Of a DNA stretch of 5,291 nt, positions 1-5,141 are shown piece by piece. The translations under genes and the position numbers were made by a program. Each line of letters starts with the position of its first letter. The stretch's first letter is position 1. The stretch is taken from assembly GCA_025362615.1 (NCBI GenBank), contig JANYFQ010000156.1, positions 1 through 5,291 on the forward strand, read 5' to 3'. The notes under the pieces were generated by a model. It was given only the letters and a program-made list of their open reading frames with translations. It did no database searches and had not been told where the DNA came from. The stretch is from Hymenobacter sp. GTDB taxonomy: Bacteria > Bacteroidota > Bacteroidia > Cytophagales > Hymenobacteraceae.

Positions 1-4
1 ACGC

Positions 5-144
5 CCCGCATTACATTTGGCGGACTACCAAAGTTGTTTAGAGCGGTTCCCAGCACAGCTTGGTGGTACACAAAACACGTGCATTGACTCCGAAACTGCT
101 CTAAACAGCTTCCCACCATTGAGGCGGCTTGGCTGCAATGCGGG
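5..144. repeat. Nested inverted repeat, MITE-like or IS remnant
   Basis: Two pairs of inverted arms are nested here. The inner arms, 32-50 and 92-110, match at 16 of 19 positions around the core TGTTTAGAGC. The outer arms, 5-12 (CCCGCATT) and 137-144 (AATGCGGG), match perfectly. The inner arms enclose only 41 bases and no coding sequence. Short inverted ends with a tiny non-coding core are typical of miniature inverted-repeat transposable elements or of the leftover ends of an insertion sequence. No clear target-site duplication is visible next to the inner arms. A structured RNA is the main alternative, because two of the three inner mismatches would be G-U pairs in RNA. The element may extend beyond the left edge of the window. 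Confidence 0.45.
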
Positions 145-350
145 CTACCTATGTGCTGTCCATTCCCGCAAGTAAACCCGCAATGGAAACAGTCAACCCG
201 CTCAATCAAAATAATATTTCCTCAAATAGCGTTTGATTGTCTGCTGTTTACCCCTAAAAACAAGCATTACTACCGACTAAGTTTGTATTACTACCAATGC
301 GAAGCGCAAAAACTACGTAGCTTTGCGAGTGCTAGTCATTTGTGTTGAAT
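145..350. other. AT-rich intergenic stretch, no convincing gene
   Basis: This part is clearly richer in A and T than the genes around it. An open frame of 65 codons (151-348) runs through it, but its product is rich in Tyr, Ser and Cys, has no recognisable motif, and uses codons unlike the GC-rich genes of the window, so I do not call it. A 9-base direct repeat, ATTACTACC, occurs at 266-274 and 287-295, 21 bases apart (two helical turns), which could suit a DNA-binding dimer but may be chance. The stretch could be the regulatory region of the peroxidase gene or older transferred DNA. Confidence 0.4.
305..327 (+). promoter_or_regulatory. Possible -7 promoter box inside a dyad
   Basis: TAGCTTTG at 318-325 fits the Bacteroidota -7 consensus TAnnTTTG exactly. 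It lies inside an inverted repeat: CGCAAA (305-310) pairs with TTTGCG (322-327) around the palindrome CTACGTAG (313-320). A repressor or activator bound there would cover the promoter. No good TTTG-like -33 box is seen about 19-21 bases upstream, and the nearest start codon that I accept is at 585, leaving a leader of roughly 250 bases that would include the REP-like pair. It is a weak candidate for the promoter of the peroxidase gene. Confidence 0.25.
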
Positions 351-528
351 AACTGCCGTTACGCAGTTGGTGCCGGGCGGTGCCCCGTGCCGCAGTGCCG
401 CCGACCTTCCGCTTGCAATGGTTGGACGATTGGCAGCCGGGCTGCTCTGGGGGGCGGGTTGAAAACCCGCAGCACCAAGGCACGGGACGCAGCCCCGCGC
501 CAACCGCACCCACCGCGTAACAGCAATT
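351..528. repeat. Inverted pair of REP-like sequences (REPIN-like)
   Basis: The reverse complement of 351-401 resembles 469-528. In three collinear blocks the matches are 14 of 18 (384-401 against 469-486), 13 of 18 (366-383 against 487-504) and 12 of 14 (351-364 against 515-528), with an extra 10 bases in the right copy (505-514). Each copy carries a GGCACGGG...GCC imperfect stem, clearest at 479-486 with 494-501. The 67-base spacer adds two more stems: CAGCC/GGCTG at 434-444 and GCGGGTT-GAA-AACCCGC at 454-470. Two REP units facing each other with hairpins fit a REPIN, the kind of element mobilised by RAYT (TnpA_REP) transposases. No RAYT gene is in the window. Copy number elsewhere is unknown. 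Confidence 0.5.
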
Positions 529-545
529 GAATAAGCTAGTGGGTT

Positions 546-566
546 GCCGCCCGCGCGAGCGGCGGC
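546..566 (+). promoter_or_regulatory. GC-rich hairpin in the leader of the peroxidase gene
   Basis: Bases 546-554 can pair with 559-566 with one bulged C and a GCGA tetraloop of the stable GNRA type. The hairpin ends 18 bases before the start codon at 585 and is followed by AAAAATCTAT. No T-run follows on either strand, so it is not an intrinsic terminator. It may stabilise the mRNA or modulate translation, but GC-rich DNA makes such stems by chance. Confidence 0.25.
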
Positions 567-584
567 AAAAATCTATCCCATCCT

Positions 585-1574
585 ATGCGCACCTGCTTTA
601 CCCTTCTTTTTCGTCAGCGGCTGGCAGCAGTGGGGCTGCTGGTGGGCGGCGGGCTGCTGGCCCTGCTGGTGAGCGGCGGGGCGCAAGGAGCGCAAGGAGC
701 TGGTACGCCGCTTCGGCCCGGCGGGGTGGCGGTCCGCCAACTGCTGGCCCGGCAGGCCCTGGGGCGGCTCTTGTTCTTCGACCCCGCCCTCTCCGTCAAT
801 GGCAAGCGGAGCTGCGCTTCCTGCCACCGCCCCGAAAAGGCGTTCTGCGACCGCCGTGTGCTGCCCCGCGCCCTGCGCTTTACCGACAACCTCGACCGCA
901 ACACGCCCACGCTGCTGAACGCCGCCGGGCAGGCCACGTTTTTTCACGACGGCCGGGCCGGCAGCATGGCCGAGGTACTGACGGCCGTGCTCACCAGCCC
1001 CCGCGAGTTTGGCAGCAGCTATGCCGAGGCCACAGCCCGCTTGCAAACCAGCCCCGAGTACCGCCGGCGGTTCCGGCAGGCGTTTGGGGCGGTGCCAGCC
1101 ATCAACCCCGCCAACCTGGCGGCGGCGCTCGATGCCTACGTGAGCACACTGGCCGGGCAGAACGCCGCCTACGACCAGGCCTTGCGCGGCGGCGCGGCCC
1201 TCGACACGGCCGCCCAGGCCGGGCAGCGGGTGTTTGCTGCCGCCAACTGCGCCAGTTGCCACGCCGGGCCATTATTCCGCGACGGGCAGCGGCACGAAAT
1301 CCGGGCCGGGGTGTGGGTCAAAACGCCCACCCTCCGCAACGTGGCCCTCACCATGCCCTACGGGGCCGAAGGGCGTTGCCCGACCGTCGAAACGCTGCTG
1401 GCCAGCGACTTCCACCGGGCGCACCAACCGAGCCTGCTGGCGGCGGCCGATTTGCAGCGGCTCGAAAGCTTTCTGGTCGCCCTCACCGATACCGTGGTGG
1501 GGCGCTCGGCGGTGCCAGCCGCCCTGCCGCTCATGCCCGCCCTGCCCGACCGTGCCGTGGGCGGATTGTACTAA
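585..1574 (+). CDS. Exported di-haem cytochrome c peroxidase / MauG-family protein
   Basis: The 329-residue product has two CXXCH haem c sites, C77-H81 and C222-H226, about 145 residues apart as in di-haem cytochrome c peroxidases. Family segments are visible: LFFDPALS before the first haem, RNTPTLLNAA (105-114) with FFHDGRA (119-125), and TPTLRNVAL (247-255) before the C-terminal helix ending FLVALTD (296-302). A hydrophobic stretch at 13-31 after two arginines is a Sec signal peptide or anchor, so the protein should work in the periplasm, where haem is attached. Family members reduce hydrogen peroxide with electrons from small cytochromes or oxidise protein side chains; which applies here is unknown. 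Oddities: the usual PYMHDG box reads PYGAEG (258-263), and there is no His between 82 and 120 where a distal haem ligand often sits. The start at 585 puts the signal peptide at the N-terminus; there is no Shine-Dalgarno sequence, as is normal for Bacteroidota. The longer overlapping frame from 527 is a GC shadow. Confidence 0.88.
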   Translation: MRTCFTLLFRQRLAAVGLLVGGGLLALLVSGGAQGAQGAGTPLRPGGVAVRQLLARQALGRLLFFDPALSVNGKRSCASCHRPEKAFCDRRVLPRALRFTDNLDRNTPTLLNAAGQATFFHDGRAGSMAEVLTAVLTSPREFGSSYAEATARLQTSPEYRRRFRQAFGAVPAINPANLAAALDAYVSTLAGQNAAYDQALRGGAALDTAAQAGQRVFAAANCASCHAGPLFRDGQRHEIRAGVWVKTPTLRNVALTMPYGAEGRCPTVETLLASDFHRAHQPSLLAAADLQRLESFLVALTDTVVGRSAVPAALPLMPALPDRAVGGLY

Positions 1575-1649
1575 TTAGTGGTGTGTTGTATCTTTTAAAG
1601 CATAACATTTAAATCGACTAACTTCTAAGTATAAATCGCAAAAAAGCTT

Positions 1650-1657
1650 TACCTTTA
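1650..1657 (+). promoter_or_regulatory. Possible -7 box for the WD40 gene
   Basis: TACCTTTA lies in an AT-rich stretch after the peroxidase gene and differs from the TAnnTTTG consensus only in the last base. The dehydrogenase gene in this window uses the almost identical TACCTTTG. No clear TTTG-like -33 box is seen at the expected distance. If used, transcription would begin near 1664, giving a leader of about 130 bases before the WD40 start. Confidence 0.35.
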
Positions 1658-1668
1658 CCATCGGGTTC

Positions 1669-1800
1669 ATGGCCCTTGTTTTCCGGCGCTGGGGGCTTGT
1701 TGCCTGGCCGGTTGCGCGGCCTTCGGTGCGTTTTGCCTCTCGTCCTTCCACTCCTTTCTGTCACAATAATTTCTCACCTTTTTTTGCAAAAAAACCATGA
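1669..1800 (+). CDS. Possible 43-codon upstream ORF overlapping the WD40 start
   Basis: An ATG at 1669 opens a frame of 43 codons whose TGA stop (1798-1800) overlaps the WD40 start codon (1797-1799) in an ATGA arrangement, the classic geometry of translational coupling. The product begins MALVFRRWGL, is rich in Arg, Pro and Phe, and matches no family I know. Its ATG would lie only a few bases after the transcription start predicted from the 1650-1657 box. The composition looks like translated non-coding DNA, so the overlap may be chance. A leader peptide that controls WD40 expression is the interesting alternative. Confidence 0.15.
   Translation: MALVFRRWGLVAWPVARPSVRFASRPSTPFCHNNFSPFFAKKP
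1779..1794 (+). promoter_or_regulatory. T7-GC-A7 palindrome next to the WD40 start codon
   Basis: TTTTTTTGCAAAAAAA is a perfect 16-base palindrome that ends two bases before the ATG at 1797. The A-run supplies the A-rich sequence just upstream of the start that helps initiation in Bacteroidota, which rarely use Shine-Dalgarno pairing, and it supports this start codon. In RNA the T and A runs could pair and partly hide the initiation site, giving a possible temperature- or ribosome-sensitive switch. That last point is speculation. Confidence 0.4.
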
Positions 1801-3260
1801 AACTACATTCGATGCTCTTGCTTGGTGCCCTGGCTTGCCAGGCCCTGGCCCCATTGGCTGCCCAGGCGGCTGACACAATCCCCAACCGCTTTGCGGTGAA
1901 GGAAATCCAGACCCCGGCCGCCTTGCTGGGCGTGGACTACAGCCCCGATGGGCTGCGGGTGGTGACCTGCGGCCTGGGCCGCGACATAACGGTGTGGGAC
2001 GTGGCCAGCGGCAAGCCCGCCCTCCTCCTCAAAGGCCACACCGACGATGTGGTGGCCGTGAAGTACAGCCCCAACGGCCGCTACATTGCTTCCGGCGGCG
2101 TAGATAAAGCCCTGATTTTGTGGGATGCCCTGACCGGCGACCTGCTACGGAAAAACACCGACCACACCGACTACGTGCGCGACGTGGCCTTCAGCCCCGA
2201 TTCTAAAATGCTGGCCAGTGCCGGCTGGGACGGGCAGGCCCTGGTGTTCGACACCTTTGGCGGGCAGCGCCTGGCCACCCTCAAAGCGGGCGGCACAACG
2301 GCCGCAGCCAACGCCGCGCAAGCCTACGACAAGGCCAAAACCGTGAAGGGCCGCTCGGGCAACGTGACGTCGGTGGCCTTCAGCCCCGACGGCAGCGAGC
2401 TGCTCACGGCCAGCGGCGACCATAACCTGCGGACCTGGAACACCACGACCTGGCTGCTCAAGACGGCGCTGCTGGGCCACACCGACGAGGTGTGGGACGC
2501 CCGCTACGCCCCCAACGGGCAGTACGTGGTGAGCGGCGCCTGGGACAACACGGCCCGCGTGTGGAGCCTGGCCGAGAAGCGCTGTGTGTGCACCGTGCCG
2601 GCCCACGTGTCGGACGTGTGGGCCGCCGCCTTCAGCCCCGACGGGCAGTTGATTGCCACCGGCGGCGGCGACCGGCAGGTGAAAATATGGGACGCGGCCC
2701 TCGGTACGCTGGTGCAAAACGTGAGCGGGGAGCTGCACACGGCCGAAGTTGAAAACCTGGCCTTCAGCCCCGACGGCAAGACGCTGGCCAGCGTGAGCCG
2801 CGACGGCAGCCTGCGCTTCTGGCGCGTGCCCAGCCCCGACGAGCGGGTGATGGCTTACGCCGACCACGAAATTGAAAAGTGGGCCCGGAAAAGCGAGTAC
2901 GAAAAAACCGACGAGTACCAAAAACGCCTCACCAAACGCTTCGACCACCTGAAAGATTTGCAAGAGGAGGCGCGGACGCGGATGCTGTCGGGCTTCGGCA
3001 GCACGGCCGACTGGCAGGGGTTTGCCCTGGGCGACTACAACGCCGACACCGAAACCTTTGCGCTCACCACCAAAATGTGGCCGGGGGCTTTCCACGTCAA
3101 AGTGCCGCCCCGCGACGCGCCGCGCTTCCGCGAAAATTTTGGGCAGCGCAGCTACGGGGCACCGGCGTTTGAGTTCGTGACCGGCGACGTGGTGCTCAAA
3201 GCCGTGGACCTGACGGTGGCTTTCGGCGGTTCGCCGCACACGTTTACCCTGGCGCGCTAA
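1797..3260 (+). CDS. Secreted WD40-repeat beta-propeller protein
   Basis: The 487-residue product starts with a Sec signal peptide (1-24 or so, ending AAQA). Seven WD40 units follow at about 41-68, 80-110, 123-152, 187-215, 227-257, 269-299 and 313-343. Most carry the AFSPDG-type turn and end in WD or a variant (VWD, LWD, VFD, TWN, VWS, IWD, FWR), enough to close one seven-bladed propeller. An Ala/Gly/Lys-rich insert (about 157-186) separates blades three and four. After the propeller comes a charged helical segment (355-397, with W362, EYEKTDEYQKR), then a small domain (about 407-475) containing LGDYNADTETFAL and VKVPPRDAPRF. I recall this tail from Bacteroidota WD40 and caspase-like proteins; its function is not known to me. 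Propellers are protein-binding platforms, so an extracytoplasmic scaffold or sensor role is inferred. No catalytic motif is seen. The gene is intact and ends 30 bases before a strong terminator. Confidence 0.9.
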   Translation: MKLHSMLLLGALACQALAPLAAQAADTIPNRFAVKEIQTPAALLGVDYSPDGLRVVTCGLGRDITVWDVASGKPALLLKGHTDDVVAVKYSPNGRYIASGGVDKALILWDALTGDLLRKNTDHTDYVRDVAFSPDSKMLASAGWDGQALVFDTFGGQRLATLKAGGTTAAANAAQAYDKAKTVKGRSGNVTSVAFSPDGSELLTASGDHNLRTWNTTTWLLKTALLGHTDEVWDARYAPNGQYVVSGAWDNTARVWSLAEKRCVCTVPAHVSDVWAAAFSPDGQLIATGGGDRQVKIWDAALGTLVQNVSGELHTAEVENLAFSPDGKTLASVSRDGSLRFWRVPSPDERVMAYADHEIEKWARKSEYEKTDEYQKRLTKRFDHLKDLQEEARTRMLSGFGSTADWQGFALGDYNADTETFALTTKMWPGAFHVKVPPRDAPRFRENFGQRSYGAPAFEFVTGDVVLKAVDLTVAFGGSPHTFTLAR

Positions 3261-3290
3261 AGGTTCGGCAAGTACAATGCTCATGAAGAA

Positions 3291-3318
3291 GGGCGGGCCA
3301 CTGGCCCGCCCTTTTTTT
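3291..3318 (+). terminator. Intrinsic terminator of the WD40 gene
   Basis: GGGCGGGCC (3291-3299) pairs perfectly with GGCCCGCCC (3303-3311) over a 3-base loop, and seven T residues follow (3312-3318). It lies 30 bases after the WD40 stop codon and isolates that gene from the dehydrogenase promoter. A second small stem, GGCCC/GGGCC (3319-3332), follows at once. Because GGCCCGCC recurs at 3319-3326, the left arm could pair alternatively with that copy, but the first pairing is shorter-range and stronger. Confidence 0.93.
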
Positions 3319-3376
3319 GGCCCGCCAGGGCCGATAATTGCGTTGGAGCGTAAATTTTGATAGTATTGCTTTCAGA

Positions 3377-3411
3377 TTTGGTTTTCGGAACGGGCGCAAC
3401 GCCTACCTTTG
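3377..3411 (+). promoter_or_regulatory. Promoter of the isocitrate dehydrogenase gene
   Basis: TACCTTTG at 3404-3411 is a perfect Bacteroidota -7 box (TAnnTTTG). Candidate -33 elements are TTTG at 3377-3380 (23-base spacer, slightly long) and TTTTC at 3382-3386 (17-base spacer). Transcription would start near 3418, leaving a pyrimidine-rich leader of about 40 bases without a Shine-Dalgarno sequence. The promoter also fixes the gene start: the ATG-like frame opening at 3409 lies within the -7 box and cannot be translated from this transcript, so the ATG at 3457 is used. Confidence 0.75.
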
Positions 3412-3456
3412 CGGGGCCTTTGGGCCTGCTTCACCCTTAACTTCTTTTCCTCTCTG

Positions 3457-4989
3457 ATGACTGCATTGCTTGTTCCTGTTCCCATTACCGTTGCGATGGG
3501 CGACGGCATCGGCCCCGAAATCATGGCCCAGACCCTGCGGATGCTGGAGGCTGCCGGGGCCGCGCTGGCCCCCGAATTTATTGAGGTAGGGGAGGCGCAG
3601 TACCTGGCGGGGCACTCGTCGGGCATCGGGCCCGAAGCCTGGGACAGCTTGCGGCGGACGGGCATTTTACTCAAAGCGCCCATCACCACGCCGCTGGGCG
3701 GGGGCTACAAAAGCCTGAACGTGACGCTGCGCAAGACGCTGGGCCTCTACGCTAACGTGCGGCCCACCCGCTCGCTGGCCCCGGCCGTGGCCACCAAGCA
3801 CCCGGTGCTTGACATCGTGATTGTGCGCGAAAACGAGGAAGACCTTTACGCCGGCATCGAGCACCAGCAAACGCCCGACGTGGTGCAGTGCCTCAAAATC
3901 ATCACCCGCTCGGGCTGCGAACGCATTGTGCGCTACGCCTTCGAGTACGCCCGCACCAACGGCCGCCGCCGCATTACGTGCATGACGAAGGACAACATCA
4001 TGAAGCTCACCGACGGGCTGTTTCATCGGGTGTTTGTGGAAGTGGGGGCCGAGTACCCCGACATCGTGCAGGAACACCAGATTATCGACATCGGCGCGGC
4101 CCGCCTCGCCGACACGCCCGAACGCTACGATGTGGTGCTGACGCTGAACCTGTACGGCGACATTATTTCGGACATCGTGGCCCAGATTGCCGGCTCGGTG
4201 GGCCTGGCCGGCTCCAGCAACATCGGGCTGGGCGGGGCCTTGTTCGAGGCCATTCACGGCTCGGCCCCCGACATTGCCGGGCAGGACGTGGCCAACCCCA
4301 GCGGCCTGCTGCAAGGCGCTGTTTTGCTGCTGCGCCACATCGGGCAGCACGCCGTGGCCGACCGCCTCGAAGCGGCCTGGCTGCGGACGCTGGAAGACGG
4401 CCTGCACACGGCCGACATTTACCGCGCCGGCCAAAGCACCGAAAAAGTAGGCACCCGCGCCTTTGCCGATGCCGTCATTGCCCGCCTCGGCCAGCAGCCT
4501 GCCTACCTGGGCCGCCCCGCCGCCGCCGGAGCCGCCGCCGCTGCCCCAACCGCTGCCCCAACCGCTGCCGCTGCGGCGGTGCCCGCAGTGCCGCGCCCGG
4601 CCGCCGCGACCGCCGCGACCGCCGCCATCGAGCAGGTGCTGGTGGGCTGCGACGTGTTTCTGCGCTGGTGGGACGGCCGGCCCGATGCCCTGGGCCAGCG
4701 TTTGGCGGCCCTGACCGGCGAAGGCTTGCAGCTCAAGCTCATCACCAACCGGGGCGTGAAGGTGTACCCCGACGGCCACCCCGAAACCACCTGCACCGAC
4801 CACTGGCGCTGCCGCTTCGTGGCGGCGGGCACCGACACGAAGACGACGACTGACTTTTTGCCCGTGACGTTCGGGGCGCTCTTGCGCCTCCAGCAAGTGC
4901 TGACCGATGCCGGGTTGCAGGTCATCAAAACCGAAAACCTGTACTTGTTCGACGGCCAACGCGGCTTCTCGCTGGGGCAGGGCGAATAG
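3457..4989 (+). CDS. icd: Isocitrate dehydrogenase, Thermus-like with C-terminal domain, probably NAD-dependent
   Basis: The 510-residue product oxidatively decarboxylates isocitrate to 2-oxoglutarate in the cytoplasmic TCA cycle. The catalytic domain (about 8-348) shows GDGIGPE (15-21), the substrate loop SLNVTLRK (86-93: S86, N88, R92) with R102 and R124, Y131, the lysine motif TKDNIMK (177-183) and metal ligands D235 and D239 in GDIISD. The coenzyme loop is HGSAPDIAG (267-275). NADP enzymes usually have Lys-Tyr where D272-I273 stand, and Asp-Ile at this place marks NAD enzymes, so NAD use is inferred. The C-terminal domain (about 391-510, DVFLRWWDGRP, LKLITNRGVKVYP, HWRCRF, FDGQRGF) matches the extra domain of Thermus thermophilus isocitrate dehydrogenase, a family of about 500 residues. 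An Ala/Pro/Thr linker (353-390) joins the two. The start at 3457 is preferred over the upstream frame, which runs into the promoter. Homoisocitrate and isopropylmalate dehydrogenases are less likely, given the substrate loop and the tail domain. Confidence 0.93.
   Translation: MTALLVPVPITVAMGDGIGPEIMAQTLRMLEAAGAALAPEFIEVGEAQYLAGHSSGIGPEAWDSLRRTGILLKAPITTPLGGGYKSLNVTLRKTLGLYANVRPTRSLAPAVATKHPVLDIVIVRENEEDLYAGIEHQQTPDVVQCLKIITRSGCERIVRYAFEYARTNGRRRITCMTKDNIMKLTDGLFHRVFVEVGAEYPDIVQEHQIIDIGAARLADTPERYDVVLTLNLYGDIISDIVAQIAGSVGLAGSSNIGLGGALFEAIHGSAPDIAGQDVANPSGLLQGAVLLLRHIGQHAVADRLEAAWLRTLEDGLHTADIYRAGQSTEKVGTRAFADAVIARLGQQPAYLGRPAAAGAAAAAPTAAPTAAAAAVPAVPRPAAATAATAAIEQVLVGCDVFLRWWDGRPDALGQRLAALTGEGLQLKLITNRGVKVYPDGHPETTCTDHWRCRFVAAGTDTKTTTDFLPVTFGALLRLQQVLTDAGLQVIKTENLYLFDGQRGFSLGQGE
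4513..4626 (+). repeat. Ala/Pro-coding low-complexity repeat inside icd
   Basis: This GCC/GCN-rich stretch encodes residues 353-390 of the dehydrogenase, nearly all Ala, Pro and Thr. It contains an exact 12-base tandem repeat, CTGCCCCAACCG at 4541-4552 and 4553-4564, and an exact 9-base tandem repeat, CCGCCGCGA at 4601-4609 and 4610-4618. All units are multiples of three, so the frame is kept. It probably grew by replication slippage and forms a flexible linker between the catalytic and C-terminal domains. Length is likely to vary between strains. Confidence 0.8.
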
Positions 4990-4996
4990 GGGGCTG

Positions 4997-5115
4997 GGTT
5001 TTAGGTGTTCGGTTTTAGGTGTTCGGTTTTAGGTGTTAGGTGTTAGGTGTTGGGTGTTGGGTGTTGGGTTCTAGGTGTTCGGCGTTCGGTTTTAGGTATT
5101 TGGTTTTAGGTGTCC
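4997..5115 (+). repeat. Heptanucleotide tandem array, GGTKTTN x17 (left arm)
   Basis: Seventeen uninterrupted 7-base units begin 7 bases after the dehydrogenase stop codon. The commonest are GGTTTTA and GGTGTT followed by A, C or G. Degenerate units are GGTTCTA (5067), GGCGTTC (5081), GGTATTT (5095) and GGTGTCC (5109). The register never slips. The first six units alternate between the two types as a 14-base dimer. In-frame TAG triplets and the 7-base period rule out coding. The array would be transcribed into the 3' end of the dehydrogenase mRNA. It resembles the short tandemly repeated heptamers known from cyanobacteria in design, though not in sequence. Confidence 0.95.
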
Positions 5116-5141
5116 GGCCACGCTGCTTGTATAAAACAACC
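5116..5141. other. Unique centre between the two heptamer arms
   Basis: These 26 bases separate the inverted arrays and would form the loop of the large hairpin. They hold a short stem TTGT (5127-5130) with ACAA (5136-5139) over ATAAA. The last seven bases (AACAACC) look like a decayed unit of the right arm. No T-run typical of an intrinsic terminator follows. Confidence 0.6.

Noticed and set aside
151..348. Small 65-codon gene in the AT-rich stretch
   Set aside because: The codon use and composition differ from the genes here, no motif is seen, and the frame spans the candidate promoter dyad.
527..1612. Long + strand frame of 361 codons overlapping the peroxidase gene
   Set aside because: It is Arg/Ala/Gly-rich with no family motif and covers the peroxidase gene, which has two CXXCH sites and a signal peptide in its own frame. 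It is a GC-bias shadow.
1706..1721. GGCCG/CGGCC stem between the peroxidase and WD40 genes as a terminator
   Set aside because: The stem has only 5 pairs and is not followed by a T-run.
2145..3284. Minus-strand frame of 379 codons opposite the WD40 gene
   Set aside because: Its product is His/Val/Gly-rich with repeated fragments that mirror the WD40 repeats on the other strand. It is a shadow.
3409..3456. Longer N-terminus for the dehydrogenase, starting at 3409
   Set aside because: Bases 3404-3411 form the -7 promoter box, so the transcript starts after this codon. The family N-terminus also begins just before the GDGIGPE motif, which fits the ATG at 3457.
3667..4959. Minus-strand frame of 430 codons opposite icd
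   Set aside because: It has no recognisable motif, and its Gly-rich run is only the reverse of the Ala/Pro linker. The + strand gene is certain.
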